A stretch of 60,170 nt of DNA, taken from a virus. The notes beneath the pieces were generated by a model. The model had not been told where the DNA came from and made no database searches. It saw only the letters and a list, made by a program, of their open reading frames with translations. The position numbers were made by a program, and so were the translations under genes. Shown piece after piece: positions 32,371 through 41,700 of the stretch. The stretch covers positions 1-60,170 of IMG/VR virus record IMGVR_UViG_3300046538_000299. One strand, given 5' to 3'. The stretch's first letter is position 1; every line of letters starts with the position of its first letter.

Positions 32371-32964
32371 ATGTTCAAATTGGTGTGGCGGGCGTTCTTA
32401 GTTGTTATATTGGTCACAGCTGTTGGTCTCGCATTTATGCTCGGCGTATCGTTCGGGCTCAGCAACAATCACGACAAGTTCATATCAGAGACGGTGCCGG
32501 TCCTCTCCATGTTAGGCGGATGGGTCTCGGGCATTGGGGCTTTAGCTGCGGTTCTTGCTACTTTGTGGCTCGCCGACAAGCAGCGCAGAGGGGATGTAGA
32601 GCATTTGCGAGTGTCGATGAGCATGGGGCTGGTAAATCCAGACTATCCTTGGTTCATCGGCGTGCAGGTAGTAGCAGATGGAAACAGACCAGCTACCGTT
32701 AGATCACTGACCTTCACCTCCCCCCATGCTCAGCACGCTGTGCATATCACTGGTTTCTTGCATTTTGGAAGCCAGTTACCGGTTCAGCTGAGTTATGGCG
32801 AGAAAGCTGAATTCAATCTGGAATACGGCACTGGCAAGCAGCTTAAGGACTTCGTTGATAGGTACTGCGCAGGCAAACCAAATGGCCTAAAGGTAGTAGT
32901 TTCCACAAACTTAAATTCATTTTCCGCCAAGGTGGACCCAAATTTCTTAACGCTTGATGATTAG
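32371..32964 (+). CDS. Two-pass membrane protein set into the head operon
   Basis: 197 residues. Membrane segments near residues 7-30 and 45-66, then a soluble beta-rich domain. AT-richer than the head genes on both sides and followed by its own terminator, so it is an inserted accessory gene. No family recognised. Confidence 0.68.
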   Translation: MFKLVWRAFLVVILVTAVGLAFMLGVSFGLSNNHDKFISETVPVLSMLGGWVSGIGALAAVLATLWLADKQRRGDVEHLRVSMSMGLVNPDYPWFIGVQVVADGNRPATVRSLTFTSPHAQHAVHITGFLHFGSQLPVQLSYGEKAEFNLEYGTGKQLKDFVDRYCAGKPNGLKVVVSTNLNSFSAKVDPNFLTLDD

Positions 32965-32981
32965 GTTCTGAATCTCATACG

Positions 32982-33004
32982 ACCCGCCAATGGCGGGTTT
33001 TTTT
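32982..33004 (+). terminator. Intrinsic terminator after the inserted membrane gene
   Basis: ACCCGCC-AAT-GGCGGGT followed by seven Ts. Sits inside the head operon, so late transcription must be antiterminated or restart. Confidence 0.88.
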
Positions 33005-33045
33005 ATGCCCGCGAAGCGGGAAATCAAACCCAAGGGGTGTACCAA

Positions 33046-33783
33046 GTGGCAGACGAAAACCAGATTGATCTTGATGACCAGGCAGTGAAGGACGCCATCG
33101 CGGCAGCTGTTGAAGCAGCAACCGCCGGGCTCAAGAGCAAGAATTCCGAGCTGCTTGGCAAGCTCAAAACTTCCTCGACCGAACTGGACAGTTTCAAAAC
33201 CCAGTTCGAAGGCCTGGATATTGCCGCGGTGAAAGGCCTCCTGACCAAGGTCGGCCAGGACGAAGAAACCAAGCTGATCGCCGAGGGCAAGCTGGACGAG
33301 GTCATTACTCGTCGTACCGAGCGCCTGCGCGGCGACTATGACAAGCAACTGGCCGCCGAAAAGTCCCGCGCCGACAAGGCCGAAGCATTCGCTGCGAAGT
33401 ACAGCGACAAGGTGCTGGCCGACTCCATCCGCGCTGCCGCCATCAAGGCCGGTGCGCTGCCTGAGGCTGCCGAGGACATCATCCTGCGCGCCAAGGGCAC
33501 CTTCAAACTCAGCGACGACGGTGAGGCGATCGCCACTGACCGTGATGGCGAGGTCATCTACGGTAAGGACGGCAAGACCCCCCTGTCCCCGCTCGAATGG
33601 GCGGAATCGCTACGTGAATCAGCAACACACCTCTGGCCAAGGGCTCAGGGAGCCGGGCAGACCGGCGACAACGGTGGCAAGGCCACGAAGAAATGGGGCG
33701 AATACACGGAGTCTGAGCGCGCCGCGCTGGCCCGCGACAACCCCGATGCGTTCAAAAAACTCTTGGCCACCAAAGGAACCTAA
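33046..33783 (+). CDS. Scaffolding protein
   Basis: 245 residues from GTG 33046 (AAGGGG at 8-base spacing). Acidic, long coiled coil (LKSKNSELLGKLKTSSTELDSF; YDKQLAAEKSRADKAEAFAAKY), then a basic C-terminus (KWGEYTESERAALARDNPDAFKKL) that would touch the capsid. Sits directly before the major capsid gene. Confidence 0.85.
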   Translation: MADENQIDLDDQAVKDAIAAAVEAATAGLKSKNSELLGKLKTSSTELDSFKTQFEGLDIAAVKGLLTKVGQDEETKLIAEGKLDEVITRRTERLRGDYDKQLAAEKSRADKAEAFAAKYSDKVLADSIRAAAIKAGALPEAAEDIILRAKGTFKLSDDGEAIATDRDGEVIYGKDGKTPLSPLEWAESLRESATHLWPRAQGAGQTGDNGGKATKKWGEYTESERAALARDNPDAFKKLLATKGT

Positions 33784-33786
33784 TCC

Positions 33787-34764
33787 ATGGCAACGACCCA
33801 ACTGGCGGACATCTTTGTCGCCGACTATTACGGCACTATCGCGCCGGTCAACTCTCCTGAAAAGACCGCGGTCTTTGACTCAGGGATCATCGTCAAATCG
33901 CCTGAGCTGGATGCCATCGCGCAGAACGGCCAAGGCACCTCGGAAATCAGCTACTGGCAGGATCTGGACGCTGACGAAGAGCCGAACATCTCGAACGACA
34001 ACCCGGACGACCTGGGCGAAGTCGGCAAGGCAGAGCAGGGCACTATGCGCGCCCGTACGCTCTACCTCAACAAAGGCTATGGCGTTGCTGACCTGACGTC
34101 CGAGCTGGCCAACACCGAGCCGATGCAGCACATCCGCAACCGCTTTGGCACCTACTGGACCCGCCGCTGGCAGCGTTACCTGCTCGGCGCGGCCCGCGGC
34201 GTGATCGCATCGAACATCGCGAACGACGCCGGTGACATGGTGGTGGATGCCGGTGCGACCATCAGCGCCGGTGCCTTCCAGGATGCTGCTTTCACCTCTG
34301 GCGATGCTGCCGATGTGTTCTCCGCGATCGGCGTGCACTCCGTGGTGATGAACCAGATGGTCAAGCAGGATCTCATCGAGTATCTGCGTGACTCCGATGG
34401 CCGCATCATCCTCGCCACCTACCTGGGCAAACCGGTATTCATGGACGACAGCCTCGTCTACGGCGCTGGTCGGTACCTGTCGGTGTTCTTCGGCCAGGGC
34501 GCGTTCGGCTACGGCGAGGGCACCCCAGCAGTTCCGGTCGAGCTGGAGCGCAAGCCAGGCGGCGGCAACGGTGGTGGTGCTGAAGTCCTGTGGGAGCGTA
34601 AGACGTTCATCCTGCAGCCTGCCGGTTTCAGCTGGAAAGGAAGCAACAACCAGAACCTCAGCCCGACCGCCGCGCAGTACGCTGCTGCTGCGAACTGGGA
34701 GCGCGTCTTCGACCGCAAGCAGGTTCCGTTCGCCGCCGTGATCAGCGGCACCACCACCCCGTAA
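33787..34764 (+). CDS. Major capsid protein
   Basis: 325 residues, HK97-type. ATTQLADIFVADYYG..., NKGYGVADLTSELANTEPMQHIRNRFGTYWTRRWQRYLLGAARGV and a C-terminal ADNT-like ending. No protease gene is adjacent and no long delta domain is visible; maturation cleavage is not expected. Confidence 0.92.
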   Translation: MATTQLADIFVADYYGTIAPVNSPEKTAVFDSGIIVKSPELDAIAQNGQGTSEISYWQDLDADEEPNISNDNPDDLGEVGKAEQGTMRARTLYLNKGYGVADLTSELANTEPMQHIRNRFGTYWTRRWQRYLLGAARGVIASNIANDAGDMVVDAGATISAGAFQDAAFTSGDAADVFSAIGVHSVVMNQMVKQDLIEYLRDSDGRIILATYLGKPVFMDDSLVYGAGRYLSVFFGQGAFGYGEGTPAVPVELERKPGGGNGGGAEVLWERKTFILQPAGFSWKGSNNQNLSPTAAQYAAAANWERVFDRKQVPFAAVISGTTTP

Positions 34765-34814
34765 TCCAGCTGTGACGGGGCGTCCTCGGGCGCTCCGTTA
34801 CAAGGGAGCGAATC

Positions 34815-35264
34815 ATGAAAGTGATCTACACCAACAAGCCAGGCAATAAGCCTGGCGTGTGCTATCGACTGCTCAGTGAGTTCTTCGGGGTGATCAGCGC
34901 GGCGACCGATGTCTTCGTCCAAGGCGACAACCCCAACATCATTGAGGCCTACCAGCGCGCAGGCATCAAGGTCACCGGCGCGGATGAAAACGGCTTGCGT
35001 ACTGATGGCCCGACGGTTGCGGAGTATGTCGAGGCCGGCTACCAGGCGAGCAACTACCCGCCGAACGGCTACGCCTCGCGCAGCACTGCCGAAGAGATCG
35101 AAGCAGCGATTGCCGCTCAGAAGCCGAAGGCTGACACCAACACTGAAACCGACCCGCTGAAAATGAAGGTCGACGAACTCAAGGCCTGGCTGACCGCGAA
35201 AAACATCACGTTCGACGCCTCGGCCAAAAAAGAAGACCTGCAGGCCCTGGTGCCAGCGGAATAA
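34815..35264 (+). CDS. HeH/LEM-domain head protein
   Basis: 149 residues. The C-terminus (PLKMKVDELKAWLTAKNITFDASAKKEDLQALVP) is a helix-extension-helix (SAP/LEM-like) unit common in phage head-neck operons. N-terminal part is beta-like and unassigned. The 50-base gap before it holds a GC-rich hairpin (34775-34800). Confidence 0.75.
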   Translation: MKVIYTNKPGNKPGVCYRLLSEFFGVISAATDVFVQGDNPNIIEAYQRAGIKVTGADENGLRTDGPTVAEYVEAGYQASNYPPNGYASRSTAEEIEAAIAAQKPKADTNTETDPLKMKVDELKAWLTAKNITFDASAKKEDLQALVPAE

Positions 35265-35274
35265 GGACAAGCAC

Positions 35275-35652
35275 ATGACCGACTTCATCACCGTGGCCGA
35301 TGTTGATGCTCAGTTGGGTCCTGGCTGGGCGGGCACCGGTGATGCGGTCCTTGCTGTGGCGATGGCGAATGCCTGGCTCACGGCCAAGATTAATAGACCC
35401 GTTGCAGATCCGACCCCTGACGCCATCAAGCTTGCAGGCGCTCAGGTTGCGAAGGAAGCGGCAGCGGGCAACCTGTACAGAGCGACCCAGAAAGAAGTTC
35501 TGAGCAAGACGGTATCGGCTCAGTCGGGCACTTCCGTCAGCAAGACCTACGCGGAAGGCTCGACTGACCTTTCCGCCAGCGAGAACTTCGCCCTCGCGCT
35601 TTTGGCGCCGTGGGTCAAGCGCTCGGGCACGATCATGCTCAAACGGGTGTAG
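35275..35652 (+). CDS. Head-tail connector protein
   Basis: 125 residues. ITVADVDAQLGPGWAGTGDAVLAVAMANAWLTAKIN...AIKLAGAQVAKEAAAGNLYR fits gp6-like connector proteins; place between capsid and tail completion genes supports this. Confidence 0.72.
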   Translation: MTDFITVADVDAQLGPGWAGTGDAVLAVAMANAWLTAKINRPVADPTPDAIKLAGAQVAKEAAAGNLYRATQKEVLSKTVSAQSGTSVSKTYAEGSTDLSASENFALALLAPWVKRSGTIMLKRV

Positions 35653-35654
35653 CC

Positions 35655-36044
35655 ATGGGAATGCGCGAAGAGATTCAGGCCGAACTGGCTGAAGCGTTTG
35701 ACGATCCGGACGGCCTGGCCGACGCGGTGAAGCCCGTGGAAGGCTCGCGCAAGTCGACCCCGGTCTATGACCCGTCTACGGGCACTACCACTGGTGGAAC
35801 CATTACCTACACCGGGCGCGGCGTGTTCGGCAGCTATCTGGCCAAGGAAATCGATGGATCGCTGATCCAAACCACGGACGAGAAGCTGCTGATCCTGCAG
35901 AGCGAGCTGTTTGTTTCGGTCGATGGTGCGCAGAAACCCACTCCGGCAGAGCCGAAGATCGGCGACACAGTGGGCGGAAAGCGCGTGCTGAATGTAAGCC
36001 AGGATCCTGCTGAGGCGACATGGACTGTTCAACTGAGGAAGTGA
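35655..36044 (+). CDS. Head closure/stopper-type protein
   Basis: 129 residues. MGMREEIQAELAEAFDDPDGLADAVKPVEG, then a beta barrel (TGGTITYTGRGVFGSYLAKEIDGSLIQTTDEKLLILQSEL) as in stopper proteins that plug the neck. Related phage genes are sometimes misnamed glutamate 5-kinase. Confidence 0.75.
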   Translation: MGMREEIQAELAEAFDDPDGLADAVKPVEGSRKSTPVYDPSTGTTTGGTITYTGRGVFGSYLAKEIDGSLIQTTDEKLLILQSELFVSVDGAQKPTPAEPKIGDTVGGKRVLNVSQDPAEATWTVQLRK

Positions 36045-36045
36045 C

Positions 36046-36702
36046 ATGGCTTCCAAATATTCAGGACTGAGCGGCGGCTTCGCTGCTCAGATTCAGGCCT
36101 TTGCCAATCAGGCCCAAGAGGCCATTGACGCAACGTTGCGCGAAATCGTCATTGAGCTCGGCAGCAGCGTGATTCGCATGTCGCCTGTGGGCAATCCGGA
36201 AATCTGGGCAGCCAACCTCACGCACCGCGAGAAGAACACCCGAGAAGCCGACGACTACGACTTCAAGGTTGCAGCTCGTAACACGGTCATCAACCTGACC
36301 GAATCGAATTTCACCAAGTCCGGGAAGCTCAAGAAGGGCGTCAAGTACGCCAAACCGTTGACTAAAGCCGAACGGGTCCAGAACTTCAACGTGAACGGTC
36401 TGGTTTCCGGAAAGGACTACGTCGGCGGGCGCTTTCGTGGCAACTGGATGTTCAGCATCGGATCGACAGACAACACCACGACGGAGGAGGTCGACCCGAG
36501 CGGGCGCAAGTCCAATGCGCGGATAGTCGACGGAGCGATCGAGTTCAAGGCGGGCGACACGGCCTACATCACCAACTCACTGCCATATGCGATCCCGCTT
36601 GAGTTTGGCCATTCCCAGCAGGCCCCCGGCGGCATGGTCCGCATCACCGTCGCGCGCTTCCAGCAGATAGTGCTGGAGGCCATCAGGAACAACCAGGTAT
36701 GA
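36046..36702 (+). CDS. Tail completion protein (HK97 gp10 type)
   Basis: 218 residues. SSVIRMSPVGNPEIW, GRFRGNWMFSIGS and SLPYAIPLEFGHSQQAPGGMVRITVARFQQIV are the known blocks (membrane-free neck protein with 'P-VDTG..R..W' and 'Y...LE.G.S.QAP' motifs). Joins tail to neck. Confidence 0.88.
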   Translation: MASKYSGLSGGFAAQIQAFANQAQEAIDATLREIVIELGSSVIRMSPVGNPEIWAANLTHREKNTREADDYDFKVAARNTVINLTESNFTKSGKLKKGVKYAKPLTKAERVQNFNVNGLVSGKDYVGGRFRGNWMFSIGSTDNTTTEEVDPSGRKSNARIVDGAIEFKAGDTAYITNSLPYAIPLEFGHSQQAPGGMVRITVARFQQIVLEAIRNNQV

Positions 36703-36896
36703 AGTACGAAGACGTTGAGGTAAGGACCTTTTGGCGCTACGCGTTGTGCCAATGCGGCGAAAGACTTGAGCGAGAGCCTAATTCACCTGCTTACATGACT
36801 AGCCCTCCGCTTTACCTGCACTGCTGCCCGAAATGCCACACGAGGCAGTCCCTGCCTTTCCAGTCGCCGCAACTGATCACTGAGGCCGTCAAATGA
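36699..36896 (+). CDS. Zinc-ribbon hypothetical in neck operon (65 aa)
   Basis: C-x-C and C-C-x-x-C pairs (ALCQCGERL; YLHCCPKCHTRQ). Overlaps both neighbours by 4 bases. Unknown role. Confidence 0.65.
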   Translation: MKYEDVEVRTFWRYALCQCGERLEREPNSPAYMTSPPLYLHCCPKCHTRQSLPFQSPQLITEAVK

Positions 36897-37303
36897 GCCA
36901 TCAGATCATCCGTCGCATCTACGAGCAGCAGCTTGCAACTTGGGCGGCGCCACGAGGCTGGCGGATCGCTTATCAGGGCGTGGCATTCGAACCCGGTGAC
37001 GACGAGACCTATCTGCGCGCCTTCACGTTGCCCGCTGGTACCGACACCCAAACGCTGGAAGGCACGGACCGGGTCTACACCGGCGTGTTTCAGATCAGCG
37101 TCGTGGCTCCGGCTGGCAACGGCACAGGCGATGTGGAGGGTTTGGTAGATGACCTCGACGACCTGTTCCCAACCTTCTTGCGACTCCAGCAAGGCGACTT
37201 TGAGGTGATGGTGCTGACGCCTGTTGAACCCGGGCCAGCCATTGTCGACGACACAACTCTCACCGTATCGGCTTCGTTTCAATACCGGGCCGACCGCGCA
37301 TAA
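36893..37303 (+). CDS. Tail terminator protein (DUF4128/U-like)
   Basis: 136 residues. IIRRIYEQQLATWAAPRGWRIAYQGVAFEP..TYLRAFTLPA, TDRVYTGVFQISVVAPAGNGTGDVEGLVDDLDDLFP is the DUF4128 tail-terminator pattern. Caps the finished tail tube. Confidence 0.85.
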   Translation: MSHQIIRRIYEQQLATWAAPRGWRIAYQGVAFEPGDDETYLRAFTLPAGTDTQTLEGTDRVYTGVFQISVVAPAGNGTGDVEGLVDDLDDLFPTFLRLQQGDFEVMVLTPVEPGPAIVDDTTLTVSASFQYRADRA

Positions 37304-37324
37304 CCCGCCCATTGGGCAAACCCT

Positions 37325-37347
37325 GAACCCCGCCGAGTGCGGGGTTC
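37325..37347 (+). terminator. Hairpin before major tail gene
   Basis: GAACCCCGC-CGAGT-GCGGGGTTC, nine-bp stem, no T-run. Possibly an RNA-processing or attenuation site that raises tail-tube mRNA relative to neck genes. Confidence 0.5.
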
Positions 37348-37374
37348 GTCATTTCTGCGAAGAGGAAAAAACCC

Positions 37375-38037
37375 ATGGGCTACAAACTCCCGAACGGCGC
37401 CACCATCCAGCACGGGGCGACCTACGCTACCGAGCTGGCTTTCGCCACCATCTCCAATGCCTCCGAAGCTGTGGCAACCGTTGTCGGCGGCACGCTGTCG
37501 GCAGGTGACATCGTACTGGTCACGTCGGCATGGTCGCGCCTCAACAATCGCGTGGTGCGTGTGAAGGCTGCTACAGCTACCGCGATCACGCTCGAAGCCA
37601 TCGACACCACCGATACGCAGCTCTACCCGGCCGGTAGCGGTGCAGGCACTCTGAAGAAGGTGCTCTCTTGGGTTGCTGTGCCGCAAGTCGTTGATGTGGT
37701 GTATTCCGGTGGCGACCAGAACTACACCGACGTCGTCTTTCTGGAAGACGACCAAGGCCGGCAGATTCCCACCGATAAAGCCGCATCCAGCATGGCGCTG
37801 ACAATTGCTGACGATCCTGCGCTGCCGCACAACGCAGTGCTGTCGAAGGCCGACTCCGGCAAGCAGATCCAAGCCGCACGCATGAACCTGCCGGGCAACG
37901 ACACCATTTTCTACGGCACCTATACCTCGTTTTCCAAGCAGCCGACCGTCACCCGGAACAACCTGATGGCACGCACGGTGAACCTGGCGCTGCAGGCCGA
38001 GCCGACTCGCTACAGCACCGCAGCGGGCGGGGCGTAA
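37375..38037 (+). CDS. Major tail (tube) protein
   Basis: 220 residues. Lambda V-like: TIQHGATYATELAFATISNASEAVATVVGGTLSAGDIVLVTSAWSRLNNRVVRVKA shows the Ig-like opening, and DRKxxxxTFG-type C-terminal part (QPTVTRNNLMARTVNLALQAE). Follows the tail terminator and a hairpin; RBS GAGGAAAA. Confidence 0.86.
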   Translation: MGYKLPNGATIQHGATYATELAFATISNASEAVATVVGGTLSAGDIVLVTSAWSRLNNRVVRVKAATATAITLEAIDTTDTQLYPAGSGAGTLKKVLSWVAVPQVVDVVYSGGDQNYTDVVFLEDDQGRQIPTDKAASSMALTIADDPALPHNAVLSKADSGKQIQAARMNLPGNDTIFYGTYTSFSKQPTVTRNNLMARTVNLALQAEPTRYSTAAGGA

Positions 38038-38040
38038 TTC

Positions 38041-38430
38041 ATGGCGAAGTTCAGGATTGCCCAGAACCCGACGTTCAAGTCGGACGTGGACATCCCGCGC
38101 GTTGGCGGGAAGGCGCAGGCGGTTGAATTCGAATTCAAGTACCGCGACCGCGAGGAACTCGCGGAATTGTTCGCGAGCTGGAACAAAGCGGCCAAGGATG
38201 AGCAGGAGCGGCTGAAGGATCTCGGTGATGACATTACCCTCGTAGACTTGACCCTTGCGGACATTGACCGCCAGGTCGCACAAGTGACCGAACTGATCGT
38301 GGGCTGGAGCTTCGATGACAAGCTGTCCCCGGAGTCCATCCGCGCTTTGGTAAAAACCTCGGCGGGTGCTGCTGACGCGATCCTCAAGGCTTATCAGGCC
38401 GCCTTTGCTGTGGCTCGACTGGGAAACTGA
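38041..38430 (+). CDS. Tail assembly chaperone, G-like
   Basis: 129 residues. KFRIAQNPTFKSDVDIPRVGGKAQAVEFEFKYRDREELAELFASW and later TELIVGWSFDDKLSPESIRALV are the G-type chaperone pattern. Its last codons GGA-AAC-TGA contain the shift site described next, so a fraction of ribosomes make the longer GT fusion. Binds the tape measure during tail assembly. Confidence 0.88.
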   Translation: MAKFRIAQNPTFKSDVDIPRVGGKAQAVEFEFKYRDREELAELFASWNKAAKDEQERLKDLGDDITLVDLTLADIDRQVAQVTELIVGWSFDDKLSPESIRALVKTSAGAADAILKAYQAAFAVARLGN

Positions 38431-38470
38431 AGGCGGTGTCGCAGGCGCTGTATTCGCCTGCGGCACCGCC
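38421..38470 (+). promoter_or_regulatory. Programmed -1 ribosomal frameshift signal
   Basis: Slippery heptamer G-GGA-AAC at 38421-38427, four bases later a 16-bp stem: GGCGGTGTCGCAGGCG at 38432-38447, 7-base loop, CGCCTGCGGCACCGCC at 38455-38470, with one G-U pair. Shifting -1 reads GGG-AAA-CTG-AAG-GCG and enters the T-like frame. Confidence 0.88.
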
Positions 38471-38738
38471 TGAGCAGCTCGCACTGTTTGGTCTTTCCTC
38501 TGTCGATCTCGACGAGACTGTTGAAATCCTGCCGGACAACTGGCCTGCGTTCATCGTCATGGAAGCCATGGGCACCCAATGGCGCACCGGGATGGGCGGC
38601 GCCAGTGGATTGGACTACTCCGTAGTGCCAGCCGTCATGTCGCTCGTCAACATTCCCAAGAAAACCAGAAACCAGGTGTTCCATGACCTTCGGGTGATGG
38701 AAGCCGAGGCGTTGCTCGTCATGAGCGAATCGAAATAG
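38428..38738 (+). CDS. T-like part of the GT fusion (frameshift product)
   Basis: Open in the -1 frame from the slippery site to 38738. SQALYSPAAPPEQLALFGLSSVDLDETVEILPDNWPAFIVMEAMGTQWRTGMGGASGLDYSVVPAVM is typical of DUF1799/T-domain proteins. A GTG at 38436 exists but has no RBS and lies in the stem, so it is read as a C-terminal extension of the gene at 38041 (about 232 residues in all). Confidence 0.88.
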
Positions 38739-38748
38739 CGGAGCACTC

Positions 38749-41700
38749 ATGTCGGGCACAATCGCCGAACTCGGGATAGCGGTAGATTCGGGTGATGCCG
38801 TCCAGGCCGCGACCGATCTGGACAAGCTCACAAAGGCTGGAGCCAGCGCCGAAAAAGCCGCTGACGGCGTCACCACCGGTTTCAAGAAGACCGCTGACGC
38901 GGCTGACAAGCTGGCAGAAGCTGAGGCCCGCGCCGCGCAGGCTACCGAGGATGCGAAGGCACGCCTGCTGGGAACCGCCCAGACGTCGCTGAAGAACAGC
39001 GAGTATTACCAGCGCCTGACTACCAGTGTGAATAGCACTGCCGGCGCGATGGATGTCAGTCGCGATTCAACGGCAAGTCTCCTCGCGCTGCAGAAGCGCA
39101 TGCAGGCCGAGTCCGACGCGCTTGTCGGGACCACCCAGGATAGCGCCAAGGCTGCGAAGGATGCAGCGGCGGCCACCGGCGTACAGGCAGAGGGCTTGCA
39201 AGCACTGCTGGGCAAGATCAGCCCGACGCTCGCCGCGCTGCAGAAGCTGGACGATCAACAGGAGCTGCTGAACAAACATCGCGCCGCTGGCAATCTCGGA
39301 GAGGACGACTACAAAACTTTTTCGGCAGATATCGACACCGCGCGGCAGAAGGTCAAAGGTTTGGGCGACGAGACATCGAAGTTCAGCCTGAACACCAAGG
39401 GCGCGCGCGAGAACGTACTTCAGCTGGGCAACGCCCTGGCCGAGGGCAACTTCCGTGTCGCCGCTCACCACCTACTGGAAATCGGCACAAGCGCTGGCAC
39501 GTCGGCTCTGCGCTTGGCTGCGATCCTTGCGCCCATCGCAGCAGTTGCCGCGGTGGTCGCCACCTTGGGCATTGCCTACTACAAAGGCAGCGAGGAGGCC
39601 GACAGCTACAACAAATCGCTTATTACCACCGGCAACGCAGCGGGGGTAAGCGCTGAACAGCTTGGAGCTCTGGCTCGGCAAGTCAGCGCAACGGTAGGCA
39701 CAACAGGCGCTGCCGCCGAAGTACTCGCGACATTGGCAGCCAACGGCAAAATCGCGGGCGACAGCTTTGGGGCGATCACCCAGGCCGCCGTCGGCATGCA
39801 AGAGGCGACCGGAACCGCCGTCAGCGCCACCATTGCCGAGTTCGTGAAGCTCGCCGACGACCCTGTGAAGGCGTCTGTGGCCCTGAACGAGCAGTATCAC
39901 TACCTCACTGCATCCGTTTACTCGCAGATCTCTGCGCTGGAAGAGCAGGGCGACCATGCCGCAGCGGTAAAGCTCGCGACTGAGCAGTACGCCGACGCAA
40001 TTAATGAGCGCACTCCCAAGATTCTTGAAAACCTGAGTTTCTGGGAGCGCGGATATCTGGCGGTGGTGAAAGCCGCTGACGGATTGAAGAACTTGGGCCG
40101 CTCCGATATCGATACAGATATCGCCAATGCGCAGCGGGATCTCGATCAGGCTCAAGCCGGCGATGTCGGCCTGTTCCAAAACAAACAGGAGATGATCGAG
40201 TACTACACCGACAAGCTGACCTTCCTGAAGGACACGAAGGCTGCCAACGCTGACATCGCGAAGTATGATGCCGAACAGGCCAAGGCACAGCAAGACTCGA
40301 TCAGTGCCATGGGCAAGATCGACGCGCTGACGAAATCGTCATGGACCAACGAACAGAAGCGCACTGAGGCGGTAAAGGAATACAAGAAGTGGCTGGATGA
40401 CATTCGGAAGACCAATCCGAATGATGCACGCCTCAATCAGACCGTTGTCGACCAGAACCTGTCGAACATCAACGACAAGTTTAAAGACCCAAAAGGCCAC
40501 GCTAATCAGCTGAACCTGACCGGTTTCAATGATGCGCAGAACAATCTCAAGTCGATCACCGGCTACTACCAGAACCTCGAAAAGGAACTGGATTCGGCGC
40601 AGAAGGCCGGGCTGGTGTCGGCGGAGTCGTACAGCAGTCAGCGCGTCGCGATCGTTGAGCAGGAGAAGGGCGACCTCACCGCAGCCTACGAGGCTGAAAT
40701 CGCCGCCCTGCAAGCGGTGCGAGACAAGTCGTCGACCACGGGCGAACAGCGCATCCAGCTTGACCAAAAGATTACCGATGCGCGCACGAGTATGGTCAAG
40801 GCGCAGAAAGACGCTGACAGCCAACTGGAGGTTCTGGCCAACAACGAAAAAGGCCGGATCGACAAGCAGACCCGCTCGATCGATCAGTATGTGCAGGCGC
40901 TGGATCAACAGCAGAAGGCGCTTGAACTTGCCGGGCAGCGCGCGGTGCTCGGCGTGGGCCGCGGTGACAGGCAGAACGCACTCGATGGTCAACTGAACAG
41001 CCAGCAAGACCGGTTTGCTCAGCAAGCTCTCGACCTGGCAAATCAGAAGTCAGATCCGTCCCGGAACATGTCGGATGAGGAGTTCGCCAAAAAGTCCCAG
41101 GCTCTGGCCGACGCCAATAAGAAGGCCACCGACCAGATCCGGCAGAATTACGCCGATGTGGAGACCGCCCAAGGCGACTGGACCAACGGAGCAACCTCCG
41201 CTTGGGAAAACTACCTCGACAGCGCGCGCGACATCGCCGGCCAGACGAAAACCCTGTTCACCAACGCCTTCAGCAGCATGGAGGATGCCATCGTCAATTT
41301 CGCGCTGACCGGGAAGCTGTCTTTTTCCGACTTCGCGAAATCGATCCTGGCAGACATGGCGCGCATCGCTACCCGCCAAGCGTCATCCGCACTGCTCAGC
41401 TCACTCTTCGGAGCTGGGCTGAGTTACTTCTCAGGCGGAGCCAACGGTTTTGCTGCTGGATCCTCTGCCGCTACTTCTTCGAGCCTCGGCGCATCGCAGG
41501 CCGGGTATTCGTCGACGTACTTTCCGCAAGCTGACGGCGGCGCCTGGCTCAACGGCGTGCAGATGTTCGCCAACGGCGGAGCGTTCACCAATAGCGTCGT
41601 TAGCTCGCCGACAGCATTCGGCATGGCTAACGGCAAGCTGGGCGTGATGGGCGAAGCCGGTGATGAGGCCATCATGCCGCTCACCAGAACTTCGAGCGGT

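Noticed and set aside
37279-38484. 401-residue open frame antisense to tail tube and G genes
   Set aside because: The sense strand has the tail genes and the frameshift site; no start signal on the other strand.
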